The notes under the pieces are model-generated. The model saw only the letters and a program-made list of their open reading frames with translations, was not told the DNA's origin and did no database searches. The translations under genes were made by a program, and so were the position numbers. DNA of 64,000 nucleotides, taken from the NCBI RefSeq assembly GCF_017751145.1, contig NZ_CP046640.1, positions 186,001 to 250,000 on the forward strand, given 5' to 3'. Origin of the DNA: Iocasia fonsfrigidae. Lineage in GTDB: Bacteria; Bacillota; Halanaerobiia; Halanaerobiales; DTU029. Positions within the stretch are counted from its first letter, which is position 1. Every line of letters begins with the position of its first letter. Below, piece by piece: positions 46,848 through 55,897 of the stretch.

Positions 46848-46952
46848 TTTATTTGTAATAACACATTTAATATTTCTGTAGAGGGCATAGAAGATATAGG
46901 TGCAATTGAGTTAAACTCGGGTGGAAGAGCTGCTGGAAAAATTAAATTTTAG
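46848..46952 (+). pseudogene. short C-terminal fragment of an unidentified gene
   Basis: An open stretch between stops ends ISVEGIEDIGAIELNSGGRA and AGKIKF, which looks like the compositionally normal end of a real protein rather than random sequence. No start codon or ribosome site precedes it. The parent family is not recognised. It lies right after the radical SAM relic in a different frame. A perfect palindrome CAGACTCGAGTCTG (46959-46972) separates it from the PHP gene end. Confidence 0.35.
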
Positions 46953-46979
46953 GGTCTACAGACTCGAGTCTGAAGGATG

Positions 46980-48017
46980 TTAATAAATATAAATTGGATT
47001 ACTAAAGATCCAGGGCCTATATTTTAAATTAAATCCTCTAAAGGCCTTTAAATAAACCTCTGCTCTATATGCCCCTGGTTCATTTATTTTTTTTACTAAT
47101 AGCTTTGTATTATTTTTTTCTGCAATAATTTGTCCATCTTTAATTACTTTTAATAAAGCTGGCTCAGGTGTTGAGATAGTTAATACAACCCCTGTTCTTA
47201 TATTCAACTCATCCCCCATAATAACCTCTTTTTGCATATTTTTGGCTGAATACATAAAACCTGCAGCATTAGCAAGATAATCATAACTTAGATAACAGTT
47301 TCCCTTTTTTAATGCTTCATAAACTAAACTTTTATCTTTTTTGAAAAAAGCCGATTGAAAAGTTAGGGTTTTTTCTAAAAGAAGATGGGTGTGTAATGTC
47401 TCAAACATCTTTTTATAAGAATAAAAGTATCCATGAGCATCTACACTGCCAATCCCTATAATTTTTTGATAACGTAAAAGCTCATCCCACTTTTTAAGGG
47501 TTTTTGACAGTGGCCCATCAATAAAATTATCAGGCCAACTTAGACCGATAAGAAAATTTAACGGAGTAAAATTATCAATCCAGTCATGACTATAATTCCA
47601 TATTTCTATGCCATTAAACCCAATTACATTCCAATCATTCCATTTAACCGAGGTAATATTAAAATCATCAAAGTAACTTTTGTTATATGGATGGGCAATA
47701 AAACCTATACCACCTTGTTTTTTAACTTCATCTATTGTTTCCTGTGGTCTATTATGAGGGGCTATTTCTGATTCAAATCCCATTGCTAAATAGTGGCCTT
47801 CATCTTCCCCTATAGTTATTTCTTCTCCCACCAGGAGAATAGTATTATTATACCATCCTTCTTTTGAAAGTCCTTTTAGTGTGTCATGGTCACTTAAGAT
47901 CATATAGTTACATCCAGCTTCATTAGCAGCTTGAATGATATCAGGTATTTTTTTTAACCCATCTGAATAGGTAGAATGAATATGAATTACTCCAGCATAA
48001 TCATGATACATGGTCAT
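46980..48017 (-). CDS. PHP-domain phosphoesterase-like protein
   Basis: This 345-residue protein has the PHP metal-binding motifs: HIHSTYSDG (H12, H14), SDHDTLKG (D43-H44-D45), FIAHPYN and the late VDAHGY. It also has a C-terminal beta-rich extension (about 260-345). PHP proteins hydrolyse phosphoester bonds of small metabolites or nucleic acids; related stand-alone proteins are often annotated as CehA/McbA or phosphotransferases. The ATG at 48017 has GAGG upstream. It appears monocistronic within a gene-poor region. Confidence 0.8.
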   Translation of the reverse strand: MTMYHDYAGVIHIHSTYSDGLKKIPDIIQAANEAGCNYMILSDHDTLKGLSKEGWYNNTILLVGEEITIGEDEGHYLAMGFESEIAPHNRPQETIDEVKKQGGIGFIAHPYNKSYFDDFNITSVKWNDWNVIGFNGIEIWNYSHDWIDNFTPLNFLIGLSWPDNFIDGPLSKTLKKWDELLRYQKIIGIGSVDAHGYFYSYKKMFETLHTHLLLEKTLTFQSAFFKKDKSLVYEALKKGNCYLSYDYLANAAGFMYSAKNMQKEVIMGDELNIRTGVVLTISTPEPALLKVIKDGQIIAEKNNTKLLVKKINEPGAYRAEVYLKAFRGFNLKYRPWIFSNPIYIY

Positions 48018-48260
48018 CTTCTTTGCCTCACTTTTTATAGCTTAGAAAGGAACAATTTATCGTTATTATACTGATAAATGGTTGAATTTGTTACTATAAA
48101 GTTCTTTATTTAAACCATATAGCTAAGGCAATAAGGACATATGGTAGGAATATGGACCGCCCATTATAATTAGTTGGATTGGTATATAAAATATTTTTAT
48201 AAAAAAGGCAGTTAAATTATTACATTTTAGCAAAGGGGTATTTTTATATAATGTAATAAT

Positions 48261-48468
48261 ATGGGTAAATTATCTCTGCTCAGGTTATAAAATTTTCTTT
48301 AATTATATTGAACCTTATATGAAAGAGATAATTGCTAGGATAAAAAAACACCAATCTCCCAATTGAATAAAAACAGAGTTAATAAAATTGCATGCTCAAA
48401 TATGGGATGTTGGTAGAAATGATCGTTGTCCCTGTGATAGTGGTGAAAATATAAAAAGTGTTGTATAG
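48261..48468 (+). pseudogene. SEC-C motif protein remnant
   Basis: In one frame the region reads NYIEPYMKEIIARIKKHQSPN, an in-frame TGA (48364-48366), then IKTELIKLHAQIWDVGRNDR followed by CPCDSGENIKSVV and a stop at 48466-48468. The last part is a degenerate SEC-C zinc motif: the consensus GRNDPCPCGSGKKYKKCC has lost its last two cysteines and a glycine. Premature stop and motif loss show a dead gene end. No upstream part is recognisable. Confidence 0.65.
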
Positions 48469-48605
48469 ATCGGAAATAATAGAAATATGGATTTGTTTAA
48501 CTTTTTGTTGCTTTAGGTTTGCCTGGTATGATTGCCAGCTCTAAATTGCCAAAATACCACGTTTATGGTTAAATTTAGCAATTTAATTGTTTTATATAAA
48601 AATTC

Positions 48606-48634
48606 TTGACAAGTTTTAAGAATAATGATATTAT
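48606..48634 (+). promoter_or_regulatory. promoter of the lacI-type regulator
   Basis: TTGACA (48606-48611) and TATTAT (48629-48634) are 17 bp apart. Confidence 0.75.
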
Positions 48635-48645
48635 ATAGTCACTTG

Positions 48646-48697
48646 AAAACGTTATTATAAAAGTTCTGTTATTTTACTTATTAAATAAAAACGTTTT
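48646..48697 (+). promoter_or_regulatory. paired LacI-family operators in the leader
   Basis: AAAACGTTAT is centred at 48650 and AAAACGTTTT at 48692, each with the AACGTT core typical of LacI/CcpA-type regulators. The centres are 42 bp apart, about four helical turns, immediately downstream of the promoter. Autorepression by looping or road-block is likely. A third AACGTT core lies at 49741-49746 before alsB. Confidence 0.6.
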
Positions 48698-48718
48698 TAT
48701 AATATTTGGGGGATAATT

Positions 48719-49711
48719 ATGGGTGTTAGTATAAAGGATGTAGCCAAAAAAGCCGGTGTTTCTGTATCTACGGTTTCTCGGGTTTTAAATAATGGTAAGT
48801 ATGTAACTGATGAAACCAGTGAGAAAGTAATGAAGGCTGTGAAACTTTTAGGATATCGTCCGAATATAATTGCCCGGGGTTTGAGGACAAAAAAGACAAA
48901 TTCCGTTGGTTTAATAGTTCCTGATATAACTAATGAGTTTTTTGCGAAATTGGCGAAAACTATTGAAGAAAATCTTAATAATAACAATTATAGTTTATTA
49001 TTATGTAATTCTGGTGAGAATGAGGATAAAGAAAGGAAATATATAAAAACTCTCCTAGATAAATTTGTTGATGGTATTATCTTTATATCGAGTGGTTATG
49101 ATCAAAACATGCATTTATTTCCCGATGATTTGCCAATCATAGCTATAGATCGCAAACCTAATGCAAAAAGAGTTAATTTTATAAGTAGTGAAAACAAAAA
49201 AGGTGGTTATCTAGCTACCAAACATTTAATTGAAAATGGCTGTTCTAAAATATTAATGCTTAAGGATAGAAAAGCAGTTTCACCAATGAATGCCCGTTTA
49301 GAAGGATATCGTGATGCTTTAAGGGAATATAATATGTTGTTTGATGAAGATATGATTATTGAATCGGAAGTAGAACTAGAATATGTTAAAGAAAAGATAT
49401 TAAAAATACACAAGCGACTTGAATTTGATGGTATTTTTGCAGGAACAGATTTGCTGGCAATAGGTGCTATCAAAACCCTTTTAAAACTTGGTTATAAAAT
49501 ACCTAAAGATATTCAAGTAATAGGTTTTGACAATGTCTTGACATCCCAATATTATAACCCTGGTTTAACCACTATTGCTCAAAGATTAAGTGAGATTGGG
49601 GAAAGAAGTGCTTCTCTAATGGTTGATTTGATTGAAAACGGAGTCAAAAATACAGAATCAAAGTCTTATTTTCTGCCGGTAGAATTAATTAAAAGGGATA
49701 CAACTAGATGA
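48719..49711 (+). CDS. LacI-family repressor, likely regulator of the allose operon
   Basis: This 330-residue regulator has an N-terminal helix-turn-helix with hinge (VSIKDVAKKAGVSVSTVSRVLNN, then GYRPNIIARGL) and a periplasmic-binding-type core with SVGLIVPDITNEFFAKLAK, DGIIFISSG and GFDNVLTSQYYNPGLTTIAQ. It precedes the als operon, and AACGTT operator cores lie in front of itself and of alsB. In E. coli the als genes use an RpiR-type repressor (AlsR), so this organism uses a different family. It binds a sugar or sugar phosphate, perhaps allose or allose-6-phosphate. Confidence 0.9.
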   Translation: MGVSIKDVAKKAGVSVSTVSRVLNNGKYVTDETSEKVMKAVKLLGYRPNIIARGLRTKKTNSVGLIVPDITNEFFAKLAKTIEENLNNNNYSLLLCNSGENEDKERKYIKTLLDKFVDGIIFISSGYDQNMHLFPDDLPIIAIDRKPNAKRVNFISSENKKGGYLATKHLIENGCSKILMLKDRKAVSPMNARLEGYRDALREYNMLFDEDMIIESEVELEYVKEKILKIHKRLEFDGIFAGTDLLAIGAIKTLLKLGYKIPKDIQVIGFDNVLTSQYYNPGLTTIAQRLSEIGERSASLMVDLIENGVKNTESKSYFLPVELIKRDTTR

Positions 49712-49740
49712 TAAAAGATTTATTTTTGGCTTTAAATAAT

Positions 49741-49790
49741 AACGTTTTCAGAAAAAAGTGCTATAATATGCTATTTTAATAAAAACGATA
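49741..49790 (+). promoter_or_regulatory. alsB promoter/operator region
   Basis: AACGTT at 49741-49746 (in AATAACGTTTTCAG) and a half-match AAAAACGATA at 49781-49790 flank TATAAT at 49762-49767. A bound LacI-type regulator would cover the promoter of the als operon. The -35 box is not clear. Confidence 0.55.
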
Positions 49791-49985
49791 CTATTTTTTT
49801 TAAAAAATGTAATGATGAAAAATAATAGCTATTAGGGATTATTGTGAATTGCAAAGAGAAATATCATACATTAGATGAATAGTTTGGATTATATAGGTGT
49901 TTTATTTATTAAGGGGGTGATTCTGCAAGAGAACTTCGCAATTCTTTGGAACAGGTCAAACAATTAATAAGAGGAGGAATTACAA

Positions 49986-50921
49986 ATGAGAAAAATTACT
50001 ATTTTAATGTTGGTTTTATTTATGGTAGGCACTACAGTTGGTATAGCTATGGCGGAATCATCTCTTCAGGATGTTAAGGCTAATGGTGATTATAAAATTG
50101 GTATTATTTTAAAAACCCTGGCTAATCCGTTTTGGGTTTCCATGGAACAAGGTATTTTGGATGAGGCAGAAAAGCAAGGAGTTGAGGTAGATATATATGC
50201 TGTATCCCAGGAAGGGGATGCAAATGAACAGTTAAGACTCTTTGAAAATCTCCTTAATAAAGACTATGATGGAATTGCTTTTGCACCAATAACACCAGTA
50301 AATTTAATTCCTTCAATAGTAAAAGCAAATGATCAGGGGGTTCCAGTGGTTAATCTTGATGAACGTGTTCCCCAAGAACCACTAAGGAACAGGGGTGGTT
50401 TTGTTTACTCCTTTGTTACAACTAACAATGTTAAAGTAGGTGGTCAGGCTGCTGAGTTTGTAATTGAACAATTACCAGATGGTGGGAAAGTAGCTGTGAT
50501 TGAAGGTATGGCAGGTAATGCTTCTGGAGAAGACAGAAAAATGGGTTTTACAAATATAATTAGGAGTAATTCTAAATTTGAAATTGTTGCCAGTCAGCCA
50601 GCTGATTGGGATAGAATTAAAGCAATAGATGTTACCAGGAACATAATGACGAGAAACCCTGATGTTAAGGCAATATATGCCTGTAATGACACTATGGCTC
50701 TTGGTGCAGTAAAGGCCTTGGAGAATATGGGTAAACTGGATGAGGTTATAGTTGTAGGAACCGATGGTATTCCTGAAGCAGTTAAATCTGTTGAAGAAGG
50801 AAGATTATCCTCTACCGTAAAACAAGATCCCTATAATATAGGAGTGACTGGTTTAAGGCTTCTTATTCAAGCACTTAATATTCCTGCTGAAGTAGAGGTT
50901 CCCTCTATTGTTGTTAAATAG
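49986..50921 (+). CDS. alsB: sugar-binding protein of D-allose ABC transporter (AlsB-like)
   Basis: This 311-residue protein has a signal peptide ending AMA (about residue 23) and the type I periplasmic-binding fold: IGIILKTLANPFWVSMEQGI, DANEQLRLFENLLNKDYDGIAFAPI, AVIEGMAGNASGEDRKMGF and CNDTMALGAVKALE. It resembles ribose/allose-binding proteins. The order alsB-alsA-alsC-alsE-alsK matches the E. coli D-allose operon, which favours allose. GAGGAGGAAT precedes the ATG. Confidence 0.88.
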   Translation: MRKITILMLVLFMVGTTVGIAMAESSLQDVKANGDYKIGIILKTLANPFWVSMEQGILDEAEKQGVEVDIYAVSQEGDANEQLRLFENLLNKDYDGIAFAPITPVNLIPSIVKANDQGVPVVNLDERVPQEPLRNRGGFVYSFVTTNNVKVGGQAAEFVIEQLPDGGKVAVIEGMAGNASGEDRKMGFTNIIRSNSKFEIVASQPADWDRIKAIDVTRNIMTRNPDVKAIYACNDTMALGAVKALENMGKLDEVIVVGTDGIPEAVKSVEEGRLSSTVKQDPYNIGVTGLRLLIQALNIPAEVEVPSIVVK

Positions 50922-50986
50922 CATTGATTAGGAGTTAATAGCCAGCCCATATATGGGCTGGCCCAATTATAGAAGGAGTGGGCTTG

Positions 50987-52525
50987 ATGCTTAAAGATTA
51001 TCTTGTAAGAATGAAAGATGTATCTAAAAGGTTTGGTGGAGTTATTGCTCTGGAAAATGTTAATTTTTCAATAAAACCTGGAGAAGTACATGTTTTATTG
51101 GGAGAGAATGGTGCAGGGAAATCTACTTTAATGAAAATACTGTCTGGTGTTTATCAATTATCATCTGGAGAGTTATATATTAAAGGAAAAGAAGCCTCTA
51201 ATTTAACTCCCAAAGAGGCTCAGAATCTGGGTATAAGTATTATTCATCAAGAATTAAGTTTGATCAATGAATTATCAGTTGCTGAAAATATATTTGTGGG
51301 AAGATTACCAGAAACTTCTATAGGTACTGTTGATTATAAAAAATTAGCAAGTGAAACAAGCAATGTTTTAAAAAGAGTAGGTTTAAAAATAGACTCTTTT
51401 GAGATGGTAGAAACACTTAAAATATCTCATAAACAATTAGTTGAGATCGCCAAGGCTTTATCTTTGAATGCTGATGTGATTATTATGGATGAACCCACAT
51501 CTTCTCTAACCTTTGATGAAGTTGATGTCTTGTTTGATATAATACGAATTTTAAAAAAAGAGGGTGTTGGTATAGTCTATATTTCCCATAAATTGGATGA
51601 AGTTATGGAAATAGGAGATAGGGTAACTGTCTTAAAAGATGGGAAATATGTTGGAACAGAAAAGATTGAAGATATTACTACTAATCAGTTAATAACTATG
51701 ATGGTGGGTAAAAGTTTATCTACTAAGTATTCCGAAGAAAATAAAAAAAAGATTAATTATGTATCAGATAAGGTAAAAATGGAAGTTAAAGATCTAAAAA
51801 GAGCAGATAAGAGTATCAAGGATATTTCATTTTCATTATACAAAGGAGAAGTGTTAGGTTTTTTTGGATTGATTGGTTCTGGGAGAACAGAAACAGTTAG
51901 GGCAATTATTGGTGCAGACAAGAAGGAAACAGGCCAAGTTATAATAGATGGTAAGGAAGTGAAAATTAATAATCCCTATAATGGCTTAAAAATGGGTATT
52001 GGGCTTATTCCAGAAAATAGAACAGAAGAGGGTTTTTTTGATAATTTAACGATCTGGCAAAATGTTTCACTACCTAGTTTAATTAAAACAGCCGCCTGGA
52101 AGGGAATAGGTGGTTTAACTAAAAGTTCTTATGAAAGAAAACTGGCTGAAAATGTAGTAAATAATTTGAATTTAAAATGTGATTCAATTGAGCAAAGTGT
52201 TTCAGAATTAAGTGGTGGCAACCAACAAAAGGTAGTTGTTGGAAAATGGTTAGAAGCGGGTGTTGATATATATATATTTGATGAGCCTACCAGGGGTATT
52301 GATGTAGGGGTTAAACAAAATATCTATAATATAATTAATGAATTGGCTAAAATGGGTAAGTCGATCATATTAGTTTCATCAGAGTTACCGGAACTTTTAT
52401 CTATTTGTGATAGAATCATAGTATTTAAAGAGGGTAGAATTGCTGCTGATTATGATATAGATGAAGCAAATAAAGAGAATATTATGTATTCTGCTACTAT
52501 TGGCAAGAAAAAAATGGAGGGTTAA
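50987..52525 (+). CDS. alsA: sugar ABC transporter ATPase, two-domain (AlsA-like)
   Basis: This 512-residue protein has two tandem ABC domains. The first has Walker A LGENGAGKST (about 39-48), the signature region and VIIMDEPTSSLT. The second has the relaxed P-loop GLIGSGRTE and the intact signature LSGGNQQKVVVGKWL, then IYIFDEPTRGIDVG. This is the RbsA/MglA/AlsA architecture of monosaccharide importers. ATG 50987 follows AAGGAG; a GTG nine bases earlier overlaps that site. It forms the importer with AlsB and AlsC. Confidence 0.92.
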   Translation: MLKDYLVRMKDVSKRFGGVIALENVNFSIKPGEVHVLLGENGAGKSTLMKILSGVYQLSSGELYIKGKEASNLTPKEAQNLGISIIHQELSLINELSVAENIFVGRLPETSIGTVDYKKLASETSNVLKRVGLKIDSFEMVETLKISHKQLVEIAKALSLNADVIIMDEPTSSLTFDEVDVLFDIIRILKKEGVGIVYISHKLDEVMEIGDRVTVLKDGKYVGTEKIEDITTNQLITMMVGKSLSTKYSEENKKKINYVSDKVKMEVKDLKRADKSIKDISFSLYKGEVLGFFGLIGSGRTETVRAIIGADKKETGQVIIDGKEVKINNPYNGLKMGIGLIPENRTEEGFFDNLTIWQNVSLPSLIKTAAWKGIGGLTKSSYERKLAENVVNNLNLKCDSIEQSVSELSGGNQQKVVVGKWLEAGVDIYIFDEPTRGIDVGVKQNIYNIINELAKMGKSIILVSSELPELLSICDRIIVFKEGRIAADYDIDEANKENIMYSATIGKKKMEG

Positions 52526-52527
52526 TT

Positions 52528-53478
52528 ATGAACAAAGATCTTCGCTATTACTGGCAACGATTTGGGACATTATTGATATTTGTACTTCTAATTATAATAA
52601 TGAGTATTTTATCTCCAAAGTACTTTTTTACTGTAGATAATTTTGTGCAAATTCTACTACAATCTGCTATAACTATTCTAATTGCTGTAGGTGAGTTTTT
52701 TGCTATATTAATTGCTGGAATTGACCTATCAGTGGGTTCGGTATTAGGATTAACAGGAATGGTTACAGCACTTTTACTCAGTAAATCAGTGAATATTTAT
52801 TTGGCTATTTTAATTGGTGGTATTTTATTAGGGGCTTTATTAGGGGCTATTAATGGAAGTTTAGTAGTTTTCACAGGTCTTCATCCCTTTATAATCACCT
52901 TAGGAGGATTAACAATTTTTAGAGGGCTGACATTGATGATTTCAGATGCCAGACCAATTTATAATATTCCACCTGGGTTTAGCAGGTCAATTTCTGGAAC
53001 TATCTTATCTATACCAGTACCAATAATAATAGCTATAATTGTAGCGATTATATTTGCTTTTGTCACTAGAAAAACAAAGCTTGGAAGAAATATATATGCC
53101 CTGGGTGGTAATGAAGAAGCTGCCTGGTTATCAGGAATTAATGTTAAAATGCATAAAGTACTGGTATTTATGTTTTCGGGGGTATGTGCGGGTATAGCAG
53201 GTGTGGTTATGACAGCTCGCATGGGAGCTGCCGAACCGCTGGCGGGAAATGGTTATGAACTATTTGCTATTGCTTCAGCTATTATAGGTGGTACAAGTTT
53301 CTTTGGTGGAAAAGGCAAGATCTTTGGAGTAGTAATGGGTGCTTTAATAATTGGTTTGATTAATAATGCCCTTAATATTTTAAATGTCCAGACTTATTAT
53401 CAGCAAATCTTTATGGGCTTATTGATTATTGGCTCTGTTTCTCTTGATAAATTTCTCAGCAAAGGAAGTAGTAAATAA
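52528..53478 (+). CDS. alsC: sugar ABC transporter permease (AlsC-like)
   Basis: This 316-residue membrane protein of the RbsC/AlsC family has about nine helices. Key segments are FFAILIAGIDLSVGSVLGLTG, LHPFIITLGGLTIFRGL, ALGGNEEAAWLSGINVKMHK (cytosolic coupling loop) and AIASAIIGGTSFFGGKGK. It starts 2 bp after alsA. It forms the homodimeric channel for the sugar. Confidence 0.93.
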   Translation: MNKDLRYYWQRFGTLLIFVLLIIIMSILSPKYFFTVDNFVQILLQSAITILIAVGEFFAILIAGIDLSVGSVLGLTGMVTALLLSKSVNIYLAILIGGILLGALLGAINGSLVVFTGLHPFIITLGGLTIFRGLTLMISDARPIYNIPPGFSRSISGTILSIPVPIIIAIIVAIIFAFVTRKTKLGRNIYALGGNEEAAWLSGINVKMHKVLVFMFSGVCAGIAGVVMTARMGAAEPLAGNGYELFAIASAIIGGTSFFGGKGKIFGVVMGALIIGLINNALNILNVQTYYQQIFMGLLIIGSVSLDKFLSKGSSK

Positions 53479-53688
53479 TCTTAATATCTTGATTTTGCTT
53501 GATGAAAGAATATGTAGTTTATTGAAATTGGATAGTATATAAATAATTATAATTCTCTGATTACTCTATAAGGGATTGCTTTTGTATGTTTCCCAGATAT
53601 GGAGTGTGAATAAAAATAAAAAGTAGGAATTATAATTATCTCATAAATTTGGCTGACTTAGCTACTTCAAATTAAAGGGGATGAAATA

Positions 53689-54357
53689 ATGGCGGAAAAG
53701 ATTTCTGTATCAGTTATGTGTGGGGATTACAAGAAATTAGGTGAACAGTTAGAGAAAATAAATGATTTTACAGATGAGTATCACTTTGATTTTATGGATG
53801 GTCATTATGTTCCCAATATAACTTTAAATTTTGATATGATCAAGAGTTTGCGGGAAGTTGCTTCAAAACCGATTAATGTTCACTTAATGGTAACTAACCC
53901 TGAAGATTATATAGAGAGATTAATCAATCTGGGTGTAGATTCTATCTCTTTTCATTTAGATACTATTAGAAATCAGGCCTTTAGGGTTATCAATGAAGTA
54001 AAAGATAATGATATAAAAGTTGGGATTGTTCTTAATCCTGCAGAAAGAGAAGTGTCTTTACAATATCTCTTTGATGTGATTGATCGGGTTACAGTAATGA
54101 CGGTGGATCCGGGGTTTGCAGGTCAAAAGTTTATCCCACAAATGCTTAGTAAAATAAAGAACTTAAAGTCCATAAGAGAAGATAATAATTATAATTATGA
54201 GATTGAAGTTGATGGTAGTGTTAATCAAGGAACAATCGATCAATTAATTGTTGCAGGGGTAGATATTTATATATTAGGTAACTCTGGCTTTTTTTCCTTG
54301 GGTGCTGATCTGGATGAAGCAATTGAAAATACTAAAAAATATATCTGTTTTAAGTAA
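53689..54357 (+). CDS. alsE: D-allulose-6-phosphate 3-epimerase (AlsE-like)
   Basis: This 222-residue TIM barrel belongs to the ribulose-phosphate 3-epimerase family but shows AlsE-type sequence: SVSVMCGDYKKL, YHFDFMDGHYVPNITL, HLMVTNPEDYIERL, RVTVMTVDPGFAGQKFIPQM and EIEVDGSVNQGTIDQLIVAGVD. It would convert D-allulose-6-phosphate to D-fructose-6-phosphate. The metal-binding His, Asp and Glu residues are in place. It lies about 210 bp after the permease gene, next to the kinase gene as in E. coli. Confidence 0.9.
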   Translation: MAEKISVSVMCGDYKKLGEQLEKINDFTDEYHFDFMDGHYVPNITLNFDMIKSLREVASKPINVHLMVTNPEDYIERLINLGVDSISFHLDTIRNQAFRVINEVKDNDIKVGIVLNPAEREVSLQYLFDVIDRVTVMTVDPGFAGQKFIPQMLSKIKNLKSIREDNNYNYEIEVDGSVNQGTIDQLIVAGVDIYILGNSGFFSLGADLDEAIENTKKYICFK

Positions 54358-54406
54358 TTTCAAATGTATTCAATAAAAAAAAGAGACATAAAAGTGAGTG
54401 GTTAAT

Positions 54407-55291
54407 ATGACCGAAAAAGTAGTTCTTGGAATAGATATTGGGGGTACTAATTTAAGACTTGCCTTGGTAGATAATAATTATAAAACCCACGATATGTTTA
54501 TTACCAATATTGCTGATTATAAAAATAAAAATTTTAAAAAATGGCTTATTAATACTATAAATGATTATATAGAAAACAGTAGTAAAGAAGTTGCAGCTAT
54601 CGGAGTTGGAGTACCAGGTATAGTAGATAGAGACCAGATTATATCATGTCCAAATATAACTGAGTTAGAAAATAGCAAATTAAAAGAAACACTTTATAAC
54701 CAATTTAAAATTCCTATTGTAATTGAAAAAGATGTAAATTTAATAATGTTAGCTGAACAAAAACTATTAAATAGGACTGCGCAGAATATAGTTGGCTTTT
54801 TTATTGGGACAGGTTTTGGATGTAGTATTATTATCAATGGAAGGCTTTATAAAGGATTCAGAGGGTTTGCAGGTGAATTAGGTCATATACCACTAAAAGG
54901 CAAAAGCAAACCTTGTAATTGTGGGAGTAAAGGTTGTCTTGAAATGTATGCAGCGGGAAAGGCTTTGGAAAAAATAGCTTCTAATAATAATATTACTATC
55001 GAGAATTTCTTTATAGATATGAAAGGGAAATCTGAAGTAGAAGAGTTCCTGGATAACCTTGCTATTGGAATAGTTACTTCTGTAAATTTACTTGATCCAG
55101 AATTAATAATTATAGACGGTGGGGTTATTAGAATGAAAGGATTTCCACTGAAATATTTAAAAGAGTTAATAAAACAACGTCTGAGGTCTAATATAATGAT
55201 TGATAATTTGGAGATTATAGATTCTAATATAGGTAAATATGGAGGATGTCTAGGTGCAGGTGTTTATTTTTTTGATTATATTCAAAAATAG
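54407..55291 (+). CDS. alsK: D-allose kinase-like ROK protein (AlsK-like)
   Basis: This 294-residue ROK kinase has LGIDIGGTNLRLALV (ATP-binding loop), GVGVPGIVD, the phosphate loop FIGTGFGCSIIINGRL, ELGHIPL and the zinc motif CNCGSKGCLE (CxCGxxGCxE). The late segment VTSVNLLDPELIIIDGGV matches AlsK more closely than glucokinases, and its place after alsE supports allokinase: D-allose to D-allose-6-phosphate. ATG 54407 follows GAGTGG. Confidence 0.85.
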   Translation: MTEKVVLGIDIGGTNLRLALVDNNYKTHDMFITNIADYKNKNFKKWLINTINDYIENSSKEVAAIGVGVPGIVDRDQIISCPNITELENSKLKETLYNQFKIPIVIEKDVNLIMLAEQKLLNRTAQNIVGFFIGTGFGCSIIINGRLYKGFRGFAGELGHIPLKGKSKPCNCGSKGCLEMYAAGKALEKIASNNNITIENFFIDMKGKSEVEEFLDNLAIGIVTSVNLLDPELIIIDGGVIRMKGFPLKYLKELIKQRLRSNIMIDNLEIIDSNIGKYGGCLGAGVYFFDYIQK

Positions 55292-55325
55292 TTCAAATAA
55301 CAGTATATGTAGGGAGGTATTATGA

Positions 55326-55766
55326 GTGATAGCTATAGGTAGTGATCATGCTGCTTTTGAATTCAAAAATAAAATAAAAAAATATTTAGCTGGTAAGGGT
55401 ATTGAATGTAAGGATTATGGATGCGATGATACAAATAGAACAGATTATCCTATATATGGAGAAGCTGTGGCTAGGGCTGTAACCAAGGGCGAGTGTGAAA
55501 GAGGTATTGTCTGCTGTGGCACGGGTGTCGGGATATCTCTGGCAGCTAATAAAGTTAAGGGAATTAGAGCGGTTGTTTGTAGTGAGGTCTATACTGCAAA
55601 ACTTTCCCGTGCACATAACAATACGAATATTCTTTCTTTAGGTTCAAGGGTTGTTACTATAGAAAGGGCAAAAATGATTATTGATGCTTGGCTGAATACA
55701 GAGTATGAAGGTGGAAGACATGAAAAACGAATAAAGATGATTAGTAAGATAGAAGATAAGAATTAA
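55326..55766 (+). CDS. rpiB: RpiB-type sugar-phosphate isomerase
   Basis: This 146-residue protein is an RpiB/LacAB-family isomerase. It has SDHAAFEFK (catalytic Asp/His), CCGTGVGISLAANKVKGIRA with the general-base cysteine (about 64), and RAHNNTNILSLGSRVV. RpiB from E. coli also isomerises D-allose-6-phosphate to D-allulose-6-phosphate, which is the step missing between AlsK and AlsE; E. coli likewise has rpiB beside als. GTG 55326 follows GGGAGGT; an overlapping ATG at 55322 is out of frame. Confidence 0.9.
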   Translation: MIAIGSDHAAFEFKNKIKKYLAGKGIECKDYGCDDTNRTDYPIYGEAVARAVTKGECERGIVCCGTGVGISLAANKVKGIRAVVCSEVYTAKLSRAHNNTNILSLGSRVVTIERAKMIIDAWLNTEYEGGRHEKRIKMISKIEDKN

Positions 55767-55897
55767 AATTTTAAGTTTATTTGTGTTTAAATGAGGTGCT
55801 TGAGGCTTTTTTGATTGAGTGGTGGGGCTACTTGAAATATATAGTGTAATGTTTTATAATAAAAAACATAGTAGCCATATATAGGAAGGGAATTATT

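Larger units (their letters stand above)
48018..48718. other. 700-bp gene-poor region upstream of lacI-type gene
   Basis: The region carries a SEC-C gene relic (48261-48468), the lacI promoter (48606-48634) and two LacI-type half-palindromes (48648-48653 and 48690-48695), all listed separately. Elsewhere I see only AT-rich sequence. Confidence 0.5.

Noticed and set aside
49915-49985. A short leader peptide or gene relic before alsB
   Set aside because: One frame reads like an amphipathic helix, but it has no start codon and is interrupted upstream. The evidence is too weak.
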